Shown here: positions 1 through 6,315 of the stretch, piece after piece | How the letters are laid out: each line of letters begins with the position of its first letter | How positions within the stretch are numbered: the stretch's first letter is position 1 | Made by a program: the position numbers and the translations under genes | Origin: Candidatus Cloacimonadota bacterium | GTDB lineage: Bacteria > Cloacimonadota > Cloacimonadia > Cloacimonadales > Cloacimonadaceae | NCBI GenBank assembly: GCA_023230795.1 | Contig: JALNWR010000140.1 | Coordinates: 1-6,871 of the forward strand | Direction of reading: 5' to 3' | Length of the DNA: 6,871 bases | Notes under the pieces: generated by a model | What the model was told of the DNA's origin: nothing | What the model saw: the letters and a program-made list of their open reading frames with translations, nothing else | Databases searched by the model: none

Positions 1-1
1 C

Positions 2-244
2 AAACAGATACTAAGAGGCAATCTGCTTACCATATCCAAAGCTTTTTCCTATACAATCCCGGATTTTGAGGCCATCGAAGTGGATGGCTGGTTCAAGCCC
101 GTATCCCGCAATTTTCACAATATACCCATGCACTGCTTCACCGGAGAATTTACCGTGAATTTTGTGATTCCGGACTATCTGGCTTTGGGCAAACAAAGCG
201 CCCGGGGGTTTGGGGTGGTGCAAAGACAAAAGGAGGAGAAATGA
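2..244 (+). CDS. cas6: Cas6 crRNA-processing endoribonuclease, C-terminal 80 residues (5' truncated by the window edge)
   Basis: This is an open frame with no visible start that runs in from the left edge and stops at TGA 242-244. The last 80 residues read like the C-terminal half of a Cas6 RNA endonuclease, closest in style to the Cas6b C-terminal domain. A beta-rich stretch (FTGEFTVNFVIPDYLALGK, fragment residues 46-64) is followed by the glycine-rich segment SARGFGVVQ (66-74), the position of the Cas6 G-rich RNA-binding loop. Known family role: Cas6 cuts the CRISPR precursor RNA within each repeat to give mature crRNAs, and it often stays on the repeat hairpin. The catalytic residues usually lie in the N-terminal half and cannot be judged here. 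The stop overlaps the cas8b start as ATGA, which implies translational coupling. The assignment rests on the short fragment plus its position directly upstream of cas8b, and the Cas6b subfamily is less certain than Cas6 itself. Confidence 0.78.
   Translation, partial: KQILRGNLLTISKAFSYTIPDFEAIEVDGWFKPVSRNFHNIPMHCFTGEFTVNFVIPDYLALGKQSARGFGVVQRQKEEK
231..236 (+). promoter_or_regulatory. Shine-Dalgarno of cas8b
   Basis: A perfect AGGAGG lies 4 bases before the ATG at 241, inside the last codons of cas6. The spacing is short but workable. It favours ATG 241 over the next in-frame ATG at 259, which would be 22 bases away. Confidence 0.75.
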
Positions 245-2277
245 TCACAAACTACCGCATGATCGGCAAGCTAAAGATGCAGAACGACCGGGTCTCGGAA
301 ATGACATCAAGCGATCAGAAGAAATATATGGTCCGGCAATATTGCGCGGAAGATGCATCATTCCAATACACATTGAAGGGTGATGATAGCCCGCATTGTG
401 GCAGGATTGTGCTGATGAACCTGGACACTGTCAATAAGCAAATACGCTTTACTTCCGGCCCTGAGATTGAAGATGGGATTTGCGAGGAGAAACTCATCTT
501 TGTAAATTACGCTCCTGCAGACCCCAATATCTATGCTACACACACGAGCTACAAATCCATTCTGGGCTTTGCTCTGCTGGAGTATATTCAAAGCAACCGC
601 AAGAAAATCCGTTGGAGCGAACCTGAAGGGGTAGATAAGTGCATCAATTACCTGAAGCAAATCCGCGATGATTTTTTCCTGGACGATGACTATGGGATAA
701 GGCCGGATTACAGTTTGTTATCACCAGAGCAAGCCACCGGATTCCCTGATCCTGATATAGATCAGACCCTAATGGATATCTCGGATGCAAAAGCTTTCAA
801 AAAGGCTCGCGATAAAGCTCTTAAGAAGTATTTTGCGGAGCAACTTGCTGATATCACCAGTCAAAGGCAAGCTTATGCGCTTACTATCGATGGCAAATAT
901 ATGCATGAGATACAGGAAATTGCCGATTGCTATCTGGATGTCTTGTTTTATCACATAATTGATAAGCAATTCGCTGAATCCAAAAATAAAGGCCACTGCC
1001 ACCTCTGTTCTATATCTGCAAAACTCTCCGAAAGAGTGTCCCTTAAACAGAAGTTTTATGGTGCACAGAACCCATATTACTTTGATGGTGCGTCTGCAAG
1101 TATGAGCAAAAGCGCATTCTCCATGTGCAAAGATTGCTACAATGAAGTCACGGTGGGAACCCGATATGCAAGCATTTATTTCAAAACCTATATCTTAGGC
1201 TTGAATTGCCTGGTTTTTCCTGATTTAGGGATCATGCAAAACGATGATACAGAGCTTATAAACCCCGCAAGCCTCCAGTCCATTCCAAGACTTTTAAGAC
1301 GCAGGGGAAAGGCAGAATATCAGAATAGCTTAAATACGGTTAAACATCTTCAAGCCAGGCTCAGCGGCTTTTCTCTGTTCTTTTACAATAAGCCAAGTCC
1401 AACCAGCCAGGAGTTCATTATCAACCAGTTGATCAAAGGCATTAGTCTCCCTTCATTAGTGCAGAAAATCGAAGATCTTGACCAGATAAGTTTAACCCAT
1501 GACCTACCTGAGCTTTTCAACAGTGATTACGGTCTTTCTTTTGAAGGTCTGCGTTTCCTGCTCTTGGCTTCGCAAGAGTCTCACCCCAATCTTAAACCTA
1601 TAGATTATCAGAGAATTAATCGTGACATTTTGGGTCTGCTATCAGCTTACCTATACTCACAAGACATTGACTATAATCTGCTAATCAAGCGCTTTATAGA
1701 TGTCCATTCCCGTAAAAGAAACCACGTTGGTGACCACTCCACGTTTGTCTTGGATTTGTCTGCATACATCATGATGCTATATCTAAAGCATCTAATAAAC
1801 TTTAAGCAACTAAGAGGGCTGAAAAGCCAGGAGGAACAAAACATGACAACTACTTTAGAAAAAGCATCGCTTTTGGATTACTTCAGCAATAACTCCGAAG
1901 TGTACAGAAACAACTATCTCGCCCAAGGGCTTTTTATCATGGGCGTTTACATTTCGGAAATTGAAAGAAAACAGCGGGAGAAAGGCATTAAAAGAACCGC
2001 CATCAGTAAGCTGAACCTGCGTGGAATACCCGTCCAAAAAGTAAAATCTGTAATGGCAGTGATTGATGACCTTCGTGAGGTATGGGATGTTTACAACGAT
2101 CCTATCACAGACGCTTATTATCGAGAATGTATGAACAGCCTTGTAAGCAGCTCGTTCAGCCCGGAAGAAACTGTTTTCCACATCCTCAGCGGGCGAGCTT
2201 ACAACAGCTATGTGGGTTTGATGGAATACAGAAAACAACAAGCAAAAAAAGATAGCCAGGAGGCACAAAATGATTAA
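241..2277 (+). CDS. cas8b: Cas8b (Csh1/TM1802 family), large subunit of the type I-B Cascade complex
   Basis: This 678-residue protein matches the TM1802/Csh1 form of Cas8b in length and layout. The large subunit sits at the 5' handle of the crRNA, reads the PAM in target DNA and helps recruit Cas3; this is family knowledge. Visible marks are the N-terminal MITNYRMIGKL opening, a putative zinc-binding pair of CxxC motifs (C253-H-L-C256 and C296-K-D-C299) and an alpha-helical C-terminal region rich in charged residues. The C-terminal 144 residues (from M535) look like the small-subunit (Cas11) domain and carry their own ribosome binding site, annotated separately. The start overlaps the cas6 stop as ATGA, and the last 8 bases overlap cas7. 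Being followed by csh2-type cas7, cas5 and cas3 fixes the subtype as I-B. I see no frameshift or truncation. Cas8 families diverge quickly, so the subfamily comes from the zinc motifs, size and context rather than an alignment. Confidence 0.9.
   Translation: MITNYRMIGKLKMQNDRVSEMTSSDQKKYMVRQYCAEDASFQYTLKGDDSPHCGRIVLMNLDTVNKQIRFTSGPEIEDGICEEKLIFVNYAPADPNIYATHTSYKSILGFALLEYIQSNRKKIRWSEPEGVDKCINYLKQIRDDFFLDDDYGIRPDYSLLSPEQATGFPDPDIDQTLMDISDAKAFKKARDKALKKYFAEQLADITSQRQAYALTIDGKYMHEIQEIADCYLDVLFYHIIDKQFAESKNKGHCHLCSISAKLSERVSLKQKFYGAQNPYYFDGASASMSKSAFSMCKDCYNEVTVGTRYASIYFKTYILGLNCLVFPDLGIMQNDDTELINPASLQSIPRLLRRRGKAEYQNSLNTVKHLQARLSGFSLFFYNKPSPTSQEFIINQLIKGISLPSLVQKIEDLDQISLTHDLPELFNSDYGLSFEGLRFLLLASQESHPNLKPIDYQRINRDILGLLSAYLYSQDIDYNLLIKRFIDVHSRKRNHVGDHSTFVLDLSAYIMMLYLKHLINFKQLRGLKSQEEQNMTTTLEKASLLDYFSNNSEVYRNNYLAQGLFIMGVYISEIERKQREKGIKRTAISKLNLRGIPVQKVKSVMAVIDDLREVWDVYNDPITDAYYRECMNSLVSSSFSPEETVFHILSGRAYNSYVGLMEYRKQQAKKDSQEAQND
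1829..1834 (+). promoter_or_regulatory. Internal Shine-Dalgarno within cas8b, for Cas11b
   Basis: A perfect AGGAGG lies inside the cas8b reading frame, 8 bases before an in-frame ATG (1843). The surrounding AGCCAGGAGGAACAAAA (1825-1841) matches the cas7 initiation region at 2254-2270 in 16 of 17 bases. A 4-bp stem with a GAAA tetraloop (GGCT-GAAA-AGCC, 1817-1828) directly abuts it. Sequence and spacing are those of a working bacterial initiation site. Confidence 0.75.
1843..2277 (+). CDS. cas11b: Cas11b small subunit, predicted from an internal start within cas8b
   Basis: This is an in-frame internal product of cas8b, beginning at codon 535 and sharing the cas8b stop, 144 residues long. It is supported by the AGGAGG at 1829-1834 with an 8-base spacer and by its near identity to the cas7 initiation site. 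The segment looks almost wholly helical: examples are LAQGLFIMGVYISEIERKQ and the later KVKSVMAVIDDLREVWDVY. That agrees with the helical bundle of Cas11 subunits, and the length is in their usual range. Independent translation of a small subunit from the 3' end of the large-subunit gene is established for types I-B, I-C and I-D. There the extra copies line the inner face of Cascade and stabilise the opened DNA strands. That this gene does so is inference; expression has not been shown. The alternative is that the region acts only as the C-terminal domain of Cas8b. Confidence 0.7.
   Translation: MTTTLEKASLLDYFSNNSEVYRNNYLAQGLFIMGVYISEIERKQREKGIKRTAISKLNLRGIPVQKVKSVMAVIDDLREVWDVYNDPITDAYYRECMNSLVSSSFSPEETVFHILSGRAYNSYVGLMEYRKQQAKKDSQEAQND
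2258..2263 (+). promoter_or_regulatory. Shine-Dalgarno of cas7
   Basis: AGGAGG lies within the last codons of cas8b, 6 bases before the cas7 ATG at 2270. A perfect site at good spacing fits the need for many Cas7 copies per complex. Confidence 0.85.
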
Positions 2278-3142
2278 CAGCAATTCGGAAATCCTCTTTC
2301 TTTACGATGCGCAAATGTGCAATCCCAATGGGGACATGGACAATGAGAACAAACCCAGAATGGATTACGACACATCTACAAATCTCGTTTCTGACGTTCG
2401 TTTGAAACGATACATCAGAGACTACCTTGAAGCCATAAAAGGCCAGGAGATATTCATTACTGCCAAAGCTAAAGACGCCAAAGAAAGAAACAAGCAAATT
2501 AAAGCAGGGAAGATGACTCATACAGACCTTATCGATGTTCGCATGTTTGGTGCCGTTACAGCCGAGGACAAGCGTGAAGAGGGTCACTATACCGGTCCGG
2601 TGCAGTTCAATTGGGGATATTCCTTGCATCCAGTAGAAATGGTGGATAGCAGCACCATTACGTCCAGCTTCTCTTCAGGACAGGGAATTGGTAAGGATTA
2701 CCGCGTGTACTATTCACTGCTTGCGTTTTCAGGCAGCGTCAATGCCAACGCAGCACAAACAACGACGCTCACGGAAGAGGATATTCGGCTATTTGATGAA
2801 GCAATTCTCAAATCCATCCCTTTGGCTCGCACCAGATCCAAGATTGGCCAATATCCCCGGCTTTACCTGCGCATTGAGCTAAAGCAAAAGGATCACTTCC
2901 TCAAGGATTTGCGGCCTATGATACAGATCGTAGGGCAAAATAGCGTTATTGCTGAAAACCTGCGCCTCATCCGCAAACCTGACGATTACAAGCTGGATAT
3001 CAGCAAGCTAATAAAATATCTGGCCGCAAACAAGGATAAAATTAGCAAGATTCACTGCTTCAAAGACGATCAGCTTGAAATCGATGATTTCGAGGCCATC
3101 TTCATCAACAAAGATTGGAAGCATGAGTTATCCCTTCTGTAG
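2270..3142 (+). CDS. cas7: Cas7 (Csh2 type), crRNA-backbone subunit of type I-B Cascade
   Basis: This 290-residue protein is readily recognised as the Csh2 kind of Cas7. In this family several copies polymerise along the crRNA spacer through an RRM-like fold to form the Cascade backbone. Recognisable segments in order are LFLYDAQMCNPNGDMDNENK (9-28, the first RRM strand and following loop), NLVSDVRLKRYIRDYL (38-53), DVRMFGAV (89-96), GPVQFNWGYSLHPVE (109-123) and RTRSKIGQYPRLYLRIE (187-203). The length is normal and the frame intact. The ATG overlaps the last 8 bases of cas8b, is preceded by AGGAGG, and is the only sensible start because the conserved DAQMCNPNGD motif lies only 12 residues downstream. 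The gene ends 12 bases before cas5. Csh2 with Csh1 is diagnostic of subtype I-B. No catalytic role is expected, since in type I systems Cas7 does not cut target nucleic acid. Confidence 0.95.
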   Translation: MINSNSEILFLYDAQMCNPNGDMDNENKPRMDYDTSTNLVSDVRLKRYIRDYLEAIKGQEIFITAKAKDAKERNKQIKAGKMTHTDLIDVRMFGAVTAEDKREEGHYTGPVQFNWGYSLHPVEMVDSSTITSSFSSGQGIGKDYRVYYSLLAFSGSVNANAAQTTTLTEEDIRLFDEAILKSIPLARTRSKIGQYPRLYLRIELKQKDHFLKDLRPMIQIVGQNSVIAENLRLIRKPDDYKLDISKLIKYLAANKDKISKIHCFKDDQLEIDDFEAIFINKDWKHELSLL

Positions 3143-3152
3143 CAGGGGGATA
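3129..3152 (+). promoter_or_regulatory. cas5 ribosome binding site within a small hairpin
   Basis: The purine run AGGGGGA (3144-3150) lies 4 bases before the cas5 ATG at 3155. It overlaps the right arm of a perfect 6-bp inverted repeat, TATCCC (3129-3134) and GGGATA (3147-3152), with a 12-base loop containing the cas7 stop codon. Ribosomes finishing cas7 would melt the stem, so cas5 translation could depend on cas7 translation. The pairing is seen in the sequence; the coupling is inferred. Confidence 0.5.
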
Positions 3153-3154
3153 TC

Positions 3155-3925
3155 ATGAGCATTATAAAGAACTTCGATACTATTCTGGAACTGAATCTTT
3201 CCGGAGAGCTTGCGCATTTCCGCAAGTTTTATACCAATGCATCTTCCTTGACCTACACTATCCCACCCAGAACCGCTATATGTGGCTTGATGGCATCCAT
3301 CCTGATGCAGCCCAGAGATTCCTACTATGATTTACTTAAGTCGGAAAACCTGGGCGTAGGGATAAGCATTCCTGCAGAGTCCGTGTTTCGCAGACAGTTC
3401 TTTACCATGAACTACGTTGGCAATGAGAAAGTCATCAATGATGTTTCCGGACATAAACAGTGCCGTTTGGAGCTATTGATGCCCGCTGTGGGAGGTAAGC
3501 TGAATTGGACCCTATATTTAGCTACAAAGCAAGGTTCGGATGATCTTTTGGATTCACTGGAAGACCGCATCAGGAATCAGAACCTCGGTTTTGACGTGTA
3601 CCTTGGCCAAAGACAATTCCGGGCGGAAATCGAACTGCTCAGGAAGTTCAGCAAAGAGGATATCTCGGTGTTTGATAAATCGGACTACCTTGATTCTGTG
3701 GTATCTAAAGATCAGATCGTGACTCTTGATACCGCAAATTTCCACTTGAACATCGAGCGTATGCCTCTGGAACAAATCCTTGAGACCAAGGGAAAAAGCA
3801 GTTATCGCCGCTCTGTACGTTTCGCTGATGTAGTAATAGAAGCTACAGGAAAACGCCTTTTTGGTGAGTTTAATAACTTGATTGAATTAAATAACGAAGC
3901 TAAAACGAGGATAGCTTTACTGTAA
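3155..3925 (+). CDS. cas5: Cas5 (Cas5b/Cas5h type), crRNA 5'-handle binding subunit of Cascade
   Basis: This 256-residue protein has the typical Cas5 opening. LSGELAHFRKFYTNASSLTY (15-34) leads into TIPPRTAICGLMASIL (35-50), where the PPRTAIxGLxAxIL block is the family hallmark. A second conserved block, YLGQRQFRAEIE (149-160), matches the family's LGxxxFxAEI pattern. Cas5 caps the Cas7 filament, binds the crRNA 5' handle and contacts Cas8b; one copy is present per complex. Because a separate cas6 is present, Cas5 need not process RNA as it does in subtype I-C. The gene starts 12 bases after cas7, and its TAA shares its last A with the cas3 ATG (TAATG). The start at 3155 is preceded by AGGGGGA and places the conserved FRK motif at residues 22-24, as usual. 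The C-terminal part is less conserved, and I see no unusual feature in it. Confidence 0.92.
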   Translation: MSIIKNFDTILELNLSGELAHFRKFYTNASSLTYTIPPRTAICGLMASILMQPRDSYYDLLKSENLGVGISIPAESVFRRQFFTMNYVGNEKVINDVSGHKQCRLELLMPAVGGKLNWTLYLATKQGSDDLLDSLEDRIRNQNLGFDVYLGQRQFRAEIELLRKFSKEDISVFDKSDYLDSVVSKDQIVTLDTANFHLNIERMPLEQILETKGKSSYRRSVRFADVVIEATGKRLFGEFNNLIELNNEAKTRIALL

Positions 3926-6312
3926 TGATAATATCCCACCCTGCTTACAAAGAGTATCAGAGAAAGCCTTTGACTGTGCATCTTACCAGTGTTGCACAAG
4001 GATGTAAAGCACGCATCCAAAGGCTTTCTCTGGATACACGATTGATCTCTGGGGACTCTCTTGCCAATTTGGCCTTTCGCATCGGCCTGCTTCATGATCT
4101 CGGTAAGGCAAGTTCTTATTTTCAAACTTATGTACAAGGCGGAGTCAGGTCTGCATATTCAAAACATAGCCTGATCTCGGCTATCATCTTGTATCACAAT
4201 CTCAAAGACGACGGCAAATGGGATGATTTCGCCGCCATCGGCTTTAAGGCTGCTCAAAGGCACCACGGTAACCTGAGTTCTTTTGGTTCTGAAGGCTTGG
4301 ATCAAGGCATTTTGATCGCGAATACGCTGAAAACTTATGAAGATATCTGCCTTCAGATCAGCCGCGATAACAAGCTGCAAGACTTTATTGCCCTTCACAA
4401 TATTACGCTTCCCAAGCTAAACAAAAGATATCTGGAAGAGCTTAGCTATACTTTGGAAGATTTTGAGCCCATAGATAATCCCGATGATGCTATTGAACGC
4501 TTCTTCATTCAAAACCTGCTTTTTTCAGTGTTGATCGATGCGGATAAGTATGACGCGGCTCGTATCGATATTGAGCCGGACCGCAGTTTGGATCAGGACT
4601 TGTCGTTTTCTCCAGAACGTCTTATAGCCACCTTTGATAAGGCAGATAACGATCTGAACAGGATCCGGGGGGAATTGCTCAAGGCCTCTTGCAATGTGAA
4701 TATCGGCAGTACAAAAAGCTTTGCTATGAGTGCCCCTACCGGAAGTGGCAAAACCTTATCGTGTTTGGGCTTTGCGGAAACCTTGCAAAAATCTCTGCCC
4801 CATCGCAGAAGAGTAATATATTGCCTGCCATATACATCCATCATCGACCAAAACTATGAAGTGGTCGAAAAGGTACTGCTTAGCAATGGCTTTGACGCCT
4901 GTAACCCGGATATCCTATTGAAACATCACCATCTCGTAGATTTTACACGCCATGACAAGGATGATGAGTACGATTATCGTGATTTTATGAATGACAACCT
5001 GGTTGCGGATTCATGGAACGCCGCTTGCGTGGTCTCGACCTTTGTGCAGCTCTTTCACTCTCTGATCGGAACCCGTAACTCTATGGTTCGAAAACTTCAT
5101 AATATAATAAACTCTATCATTCTCTTAGACGAAGTTCAGAGCCTGCCCCCCAAGTACTACCCTCTCTTAAGAAGGATATTCTCCGTTTTGGCCGAGAGAT
5201 TCCACACCCATATTCTCACCTGTACCGCCACCCAACCTTTCATTTTTGAGCCCAACACTTACCTTGAGATAAGCCCGCAAAAGCTTTTTGACCACCCTGT
5301 GTTTAATCGCGTTAAGCTGCACATTCACAAAAGCCCTATTGATCTTGATACTTTTGTGCAGAATCTTGAGCTGTCCAAAGCCGATAACGCGCTCTTCGTT
5401 ATGAATACAAAACGGTGTGCGATAGACCTTTTTAATATGCTGAATGCAGAGTATGGTGAAAGATATACAGTATTCTGCCTTACCACTTTACATACTCCCA
5501 GCTGTAGATTGGGAAGAATTGAGGATGTCCGAAAAGCTCTGCAAGCCCAGGAACGGATAATATTGGTTTCTACGCAACTTATTGAAGCCGGAGTAGATCT
5601 TAGTTTTTCCAGGGTTTATCGGGATTTAGGCCCCCTTGATTCCGTTATTCAGGTGGCCGGAAGATGTAACCGGCACGGAGAGCTGGGCGTTTTGGGGGGT
5701 GAGATGCACTTGATATACTTGGTCAACGAATCCCGTGAATATTCACAGCTTGTGTATGACAGGTATATCCTCTCCAAAACCAGAGAGATACTCTACAGAT
5801 ACGAAACGCTTGAAAGCCGCGATTTCTCAGACCTGATCCGTGAATACTACCAGAGCCTTGAATTTACCGCTGAAGCAAATGCGATCATGAAAGCTATTGC
5901 GGAATTAAATTATGATCAAGAAATCAGAGGGCAGCTGGCCATCGAACGATTCCGACTTATAGAAGACCAATACGCAAGCATCTCGGTCTATCTGCTTTTA
6001 ACTCCCAAAGCACAAAGTGATATGGATAGTCTGCTTGAAGCTCGGGAAATCCTGAAAGACAAAAAGAACCTTGATGAAAAGACCGAGTCTAAGGCACGGC
6101 TGCGAATTGCTAATGCCTATAACAGCCTCGCACGTTTTCAGATAAATCTCAATCCCTCAGAGTTTAAAAACTACAGCATCCAGACCTCTTATATTCATAA
6201 ACTGGATGAGCATATCTACTATATCTTACATGATGATGTAGAAAAAGCATACAGCTCTAAAACCGGTTTTCTGACTGAACCAAAAGAAATGGGCTCTGCC
6301 CTGTCATTATGA
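3925..6312 (+). CDS. cas3: Cas3 HD-nuclease/helicase, target-DNA-degrading effector
   Basis: This 795-residue fusion carries an N-terminal HD nuclease and a C-terminal SF2 helicase. Recruited by Cascade to the R-loop, it nicks and then processively unwinds and degrades the target DNA using ATP. HD-domain candidates are H19, the HD pair H57-D58 in GLLHDLGKASSYFQ, H81 in KHS, H113-H114 in RHHGNL, and D205/D207 in LIDADKYD. Helicase motifs: Walker A SAPTGSGKT (269-277, lysine K276); LPYTSIIDQNYE (301-312); motif II LDEVQ (401-405), a DEVQ variant that is common in Cas3; motif III TCTATQ (432-437); motif V LVSTQLIEAGVDLS (547-560); motif VI QVAGRCNRHGE (576-586). All key motifs are present, so the enzyme should be active. 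The ATG shares an A with the cas5 stop (TAATG). The nearest upstream purine run, GAGGA at 3907-3911, is 13 bases away, so translation probably relies on coupling to cas5. An inverted repeat lies about 30 bases into the gene. Confidence 0.95.
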   Translation: MIISHPAYKEYQRKPLTVHLTSVAQGCKARIQRLSLDTRLISGDSLANLAFRIGLLHDLGKASSYFQTYVQGGVRSAYSKHSLISAIILYHNLKDDGKWDDFAAIGFKAAQRHHGNLSSFGSEGLDQGILIANTLKTYEDICLQISRDNKLQDFIALHNITLPKLNKRYLEELSYTLEDFEPIDNPDDAIERFFIQNLLFSVLIDADKYDAARIDIEPDRSLDQDLSFSPERLIATFDKADNDLNRIRGELLKASCNVNIGSTKSFAMSAPTGSGKTLSCLGFAETLQKSLPHRRRVIYCLPYTSIIDQNYEVVEKVLLSNGFDACNPDILLKHHHLVDFTRHDKDDEYDYRDFMNDNLVADSWNAACVVSTFVQLFHSLIGTRNSMVRKLHNIINSIILLDEVQSLPPKYYPLLRRIFSVLAERFHTHILTCTATQPFIFEPNTYLEISPQKLFDHPVFNRVKLHIHKSPIDLDTFVQNLELSKADNALFVMNTKRCAIDLFNMLNAEYGERYTVFCLTTLHTPSCRLGRIEDVRKALQAQERIILVSTQLIEAGVDLSFSRVYRDLGPLDSVIQVAGRCNRHGELGVLGGEMHLIYLVNESREYSQLVYDRYILSKTREILYRYETLESRDFSDLIREYYQSLEFTAEANAIMKAIAELNYDQEIRGQLAIERFRLIEDQYASISVYLLLTPKAQSDMDSLLEAREILKDKKNLDEKTESKARLRIANAYNSLARFQINLNPSEFKNYSIQTSYIHKLDEHIYYILHDDVEKAYSSKTGFLTEPKEMGSALSL
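3954..4037 (+). repeat. Long inverted repeat (RNA hairpin) near the 5' end of cas3
   Basis: CAGAGAAAGCCTTTG (3958-3972) and CAAAGGCTTTCTCTG (4018-4032) are perfect 15-base reverse complements. Four further pairs, GTAT (3954-3957) with ATAC (4034-4037), form past a single bulged G at 4033. The 45-base loop holds a smaller inverted pair, TGTGCA (3975-3980) and TGCACA (3993-3998). No U-run follows, so this is not an intrinsic terminator. It encodes Cas3 residues from E10 to T38, including the HD-domain candidate H19. Function is unknown; a brake on cas3 translation or an RNase III-type processing site is possible. Confidence 0.7.
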
Positions 6313-6315
6313 GCT

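Noticed and set aside
203..221. G-rich run near the cas6 end, considered as a G-quadruplex
   Set aside because: It has only two tracts of three or more G, and the run is explained by the codons of the Cas6 glycine-rich loop.
11..229. Minus-strand open frame opposite the cas6 3' end
   Set aside because: It lies wholly antisense to a convincing Cas6 fragment, has no recognisable motif and is a typical shadow frame.
1855..2629. Two minus-strand open frames of 142 and 147 codons opposite cas8b and cas7
   Set aside because: They are antisense to conserved genes and rich in Leu, Phe and Val, as expected from complementing helical coding sequence. No clear ribosome binding site or family resemblance was seen.
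5125..5142. DEVQ in place of DEAH in Cas3 motif II
   Set aside because: This variant is common in Cas3 helicases and keeps the essential Asp-Glu pair, so it does not suggest a defect.
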